From: an uncultured Bacteroides sp.
Lineage (GTDB): Bacteria > Bacteroidota > Bacteroidia > Bacteroidales > Bacteroidaceae
Direction: 5' to 3'
DNA length: 64,000 nt
Assembly: GCA_902492205.1 (NCBI GenBank)
Contig: CABUKU010000017.1
Coordinates: 1 to 64,000, forward strand
Part shown: one piece after another, positions 62,390 through 64,000 of the stretch
How the letters are laid out: every line of letters starts with the position of its first letter
Numbering within the stretch: position 1 is the stretch's first letter
Made by a program: the position numbers and the translations under genes
The notes under the pieces: model-generated
The model's database searches: none
What the model was told of the DNA's origin: nothing
Seen by the model: only the letters and a program-made list of their open reading frames with translations

Positions 62390-62397
62390 TATATTTG
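62390..62397 (+). promoter_or_regulatory. -7 element of the Nudix regulator gene
   Basis: TATATTTG lies 24 bp upstream of the ATG at 62421, and a TTG lies 23 bp before it. It excludes the earlier in-frame ATG codons at 62322 and 62373. Confidence 0.5.
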
Positions 62398-62420
62398 TGC
62401 CGATTATTAATGAAAACGCT

Positions 62421-63152
62421 ATGCAGGATACAGAAAATAAATACCCGTTGGCTAACAATCACATCTCGGTGGACTGTGTTGTTTTTGGTTTCGACGGGGA
62501 GCAATTAAAAGTATTGCTAATAAAACGTGTGGGCGAGGATGAAGGAAAAATATTCCATGACATGAAACTTCCCGGTAGCCTTATCTATATGGATGAAAAT
62601 CTTGATGAGGCTGCCCAAAGAGTGTTATTTGAACTGACCGGTTTGAAAAACGTGAATCTGATGCAGTTCAAGGCATTTGGTTCCAGAAACAGAACCAGTA
62701 ATCCGAAAGATGTCCGTTGGCTGGAAAGAGCCACTCAATCTAAAGTGGACCGTATTGTGACTATTGCTTATCTGGCTATGGTAAAGATAAACCGCACGCT
62801 GGAACATACAATGGATGAAACACAGGCATGCTGGGTTTCTTTGCCGGATATTCCCAAATTGGCTTTCGACCACAATCTGATTATCAAAGAAGCGTTGGTT
62901 GCCATTCGTCATTTTGCAGAGATCAATCCCTCCGTCATTTTCGATTTGCTTCCACGCAAGTTTACTGCATTGCAACTCCGGTTGCTTTTTGAATTGGTAT
63001 ATAACAAGAAGATAGATGTGAGAAACTTCCATAAGAAAATATCCATGATGGAATATGTAGTTCCTTTGGAGGAAAAGCAGCTTGGCGTGGCTCACAGGGC
63101 AGCACGCTATTATAAGTTCGATAAAAAAATATATAATAAGAATAGAAGATAA
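62421..63152 (+). CDS. Nudix-type transcriptional regulator of sugar use (NrtR/AraR-like)
   Basis: A 243-residue protein with an N-terminal Nudix fold (ISVDCVVFGFDGEQLKVLLIKRVGEDEGKIFHDMKLPGSLIYMDENLDEAAQRVLFELTGL) and a C-terminal winged-helix (RKFTALQLRLLFELVYNKKIDVRNFHKKISMMEYV). The Nudix box lacks the catalytic REXXEE residues (it reads RVLFEL), so it should bind rather than hydrolyse its ligand. Related Bacteroides regulators control arabinose or xylose genes. Its neighbour 6 bp downstream is xylulokinase, so a xylose-responsive role is the best inference. Confidence 0.9.
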   Translation: MQDTENKYPLANNHISVDCVVFGFDGEQLKVLLIKRVGEDEGKIFHDMKLPGSLIYMDENLDEAAQRVLFELTGLKNVNLMQFKAFGSRNRTSNPKDVRWLERATQSKVDRIVTIAYLAMVKINRTLEHTMDETQACWVSLPDIPKLAFDHNLIIKEALVAIRHFAEINPSVIFDLLPRKFTALQLRLLFELVYNKKIDVRNFHKKISMMEYVVPLEEKQLGVAHRAARYYKFDKKIYNKNRR

Positions 63153-63158
63153 GATTAT

Positions 63159-64000
63159 ATGTATCTGTTAGGTTATGATATAGGAAGCTCATCGGTAAAA
63201 GCGAGCTTGGTGAATGCCGAAACCGGGAAATGTGTAGCTTCGGCTTTTTATCCGAAGCAAGAAGCTGCGATTATCAGTGTGCACCCCGGATGGGCGGAAC
63301 AGAAGCCCGAGAACTGGTGGGAATATTTAAAGATGGCTACTGCTGCCGTGCTGAAAGAATCGGGGGCGGTTGCAGAAGATACAAAGGCGATTGGCATTTC
63401 TTATCAGATGCACGGACTTGTTTGTGTGGATAAAAACCGGCAAGTGCTCCGTCCTTCCATTATATGGTGTGACTCGCGTGCTGTGGGCATCGGTGAAAAG
63501 GCTTTTAATGAAATAGGAAAAGAAAAATGCCTTTCGCATTTGCTCAACTCTCCCGGAAATTTTACTGCATCCAAGCTTGCTTGGGTGAAACAGAATGAAC
63601 CGCAGGTTTATGAGAAGATAGATAAAATAATGCTTCCGGGTGATTACATAGCCATGAAGTTGAGTGGAGAAGTGTGCATCACCATGGAAGGACTTTCCGA
63701 AGGCATGTTTTGGGACTTTAAGCATAACAGGGTGGCAGATTTCCTAATGGATTATTATGGATTCGACCGTTCATTGCTGCCTGTCGTCCGCCCCACATTT
63801 TCCACTCAGGGAGAAGTAAGTGAAGCAGCAGCAAAGGAACTTGGGCTTCGTGCGGGTATTCCTATTACTTACCGTGCAGGTGATCAGCCTAACAACGCTC
63901 TTTCGCTGAATGTGTTCAATCCGGGAGAAATAGCATCGACAGCAGGAACTTCGGGAGTTGTGTATGGCGTGAACGGGGAAGTGAATTATGATCCCGAATC
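63159..64000 (+). CDS. xylB: xylulokinase, partial (runs off the window)
   Basis: The first 280 residues of a FGGY-family kinase are visible, and the frame is open to the last base. The start ATG at 63159 gives MYLLGYDIGSSSVKASLVNAETG, the phosphate-binding motif. Sugar-contact segments AIGISYQMHGLVCVD and RPSIIWCDSRA follow, then YRAGDQPNNALSLNVFNPGEIASTAGTSGVVYG with the catalytic Asp. It phosphorylates D-xylulose in the pentose pathway. It begins 6 bp after the Nudix regulator. Xylose isomerase and a transporter would be expected next. Confidence 0.93.
   Translation, partial: MYLLGYDIGSSSVKASLVNAETGKCVASAFYPKQEAAIISVHPGWAEQKPENWWEYLKMATAAVLKESGAVAEDTKAIGISYQMHGLVCVDKNRQVLRPSIIWCDSRAVGIGEKAFNEIGKEKCLSHLLNSPGNFTASKLAWVKQNEPQVYEKIDKIMLPGDYIAMKLSGEVCITMEGLSEGMFWDFKHNRVADFLMDYYGFDRSLLPVVRPTFSTQGEVSEAAAKELGLRAGIPITYRAGDQPNNALSLNVFNPGEIASTAGTSGVVYGVNGEVNYDPE

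Overview
The window looks like chromosome of a gut Bacteroidales bacterium, most likely Bacteroides or Phocaeicola. The evidence is two SusC/SusD pairs, an ECF sigma/FecR pair of the Bacteroides type, many SPII lipoproteins, BspA-like and LruC proteins, DUF4738/DUF4890/DUF2874 proteins, and promoters of the Bacteroides form TAnnTTTG (-7) with an upstream TTG. It is mostly ordinary chromosome with several accessory patches. No tRNA, rRNA, CRISPR array or intact transposase gene was seen.

Layout. 1-4.6 kb (minus): a C-terminally truncated GH29 fucosidase, recA, a thiol peroxidase and a carboxynorspermidine-synthase-like dehydrogenase. 4.7-8.5 kb: an accessory patch with a RhuM-Doc/Fic fusion, 1.2 kb of repeat-rich non-coding DNA, a structured RNA leader and a regulator joining an excisionase-like HTH to an RNA-polymerase alpha-CTD-like domain, then an AraC regulator. 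8.6-15.6 kb: an efflux operon (Bcr/CflA MFS, adaptor, RND pump, outer membrane channel) divergent from the AraC gene. 15.7-20.5 kb: a membrane protein, a LemA/DUF3137/membrane-protein operon divergent from a TetR gene, and a double META-domain lipoprotein. 20.6-25.5 kb: repeat DNA, a BspA-like surface lipoprotein with a collagen-like segment, a block of interlocking hairpins and a LruC lipoprotein. 25.6-31.3 kb: dnaK, a ClC transporter, a fosmidomycin-resistance-like MFS and endonuclease IV. 31.7-38 kb: a SusC/SusD pair without enzymes and a DcaP-like porin. 38.5-42.1 kb: a sugar permease with a ROK kinase, and TrpB2. 42.2-49.5 kb: TrkH/TrkA potassium uptake, small envelope proteins, and a two-component system followed by two DUF2874 proteins. 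49.5-52.6 kb: serine dehydratase, CorA and a HU-like protein. 52.8-61.7 kb: an ECF sigma, FecR, SusC, SusD locus ending in an exported protein that fuses a glycerophosphodiester phosphodiesterase to a PP2C-like phosphatase. 62.4 kb to the end: a Nudix-type sugar regulator and the start of xylulokinase.

The most unusual signal is a family of non-coding elements at four loci (about 5.7, 20.6, 38.1 and 61.8 kb). Each combines an array of four or five units of 21-22 nt, most of them palindromic or partly so, with a long hairpin whose loop carries a related motif. The unit sequence differs completely between loci, except for two near-identical inverted copies at 38.1 and 61.8 kb. A second family of hairpin elements (6.4 and 54.6 kb) and a third palindrome (52.65 kb) also sit between genes. 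The sigma/FecR/SusCD/GDPD-PP2C locus is the best candidate for an undescribed function: uptake and dephosphorylation of a phosphodiester compound.
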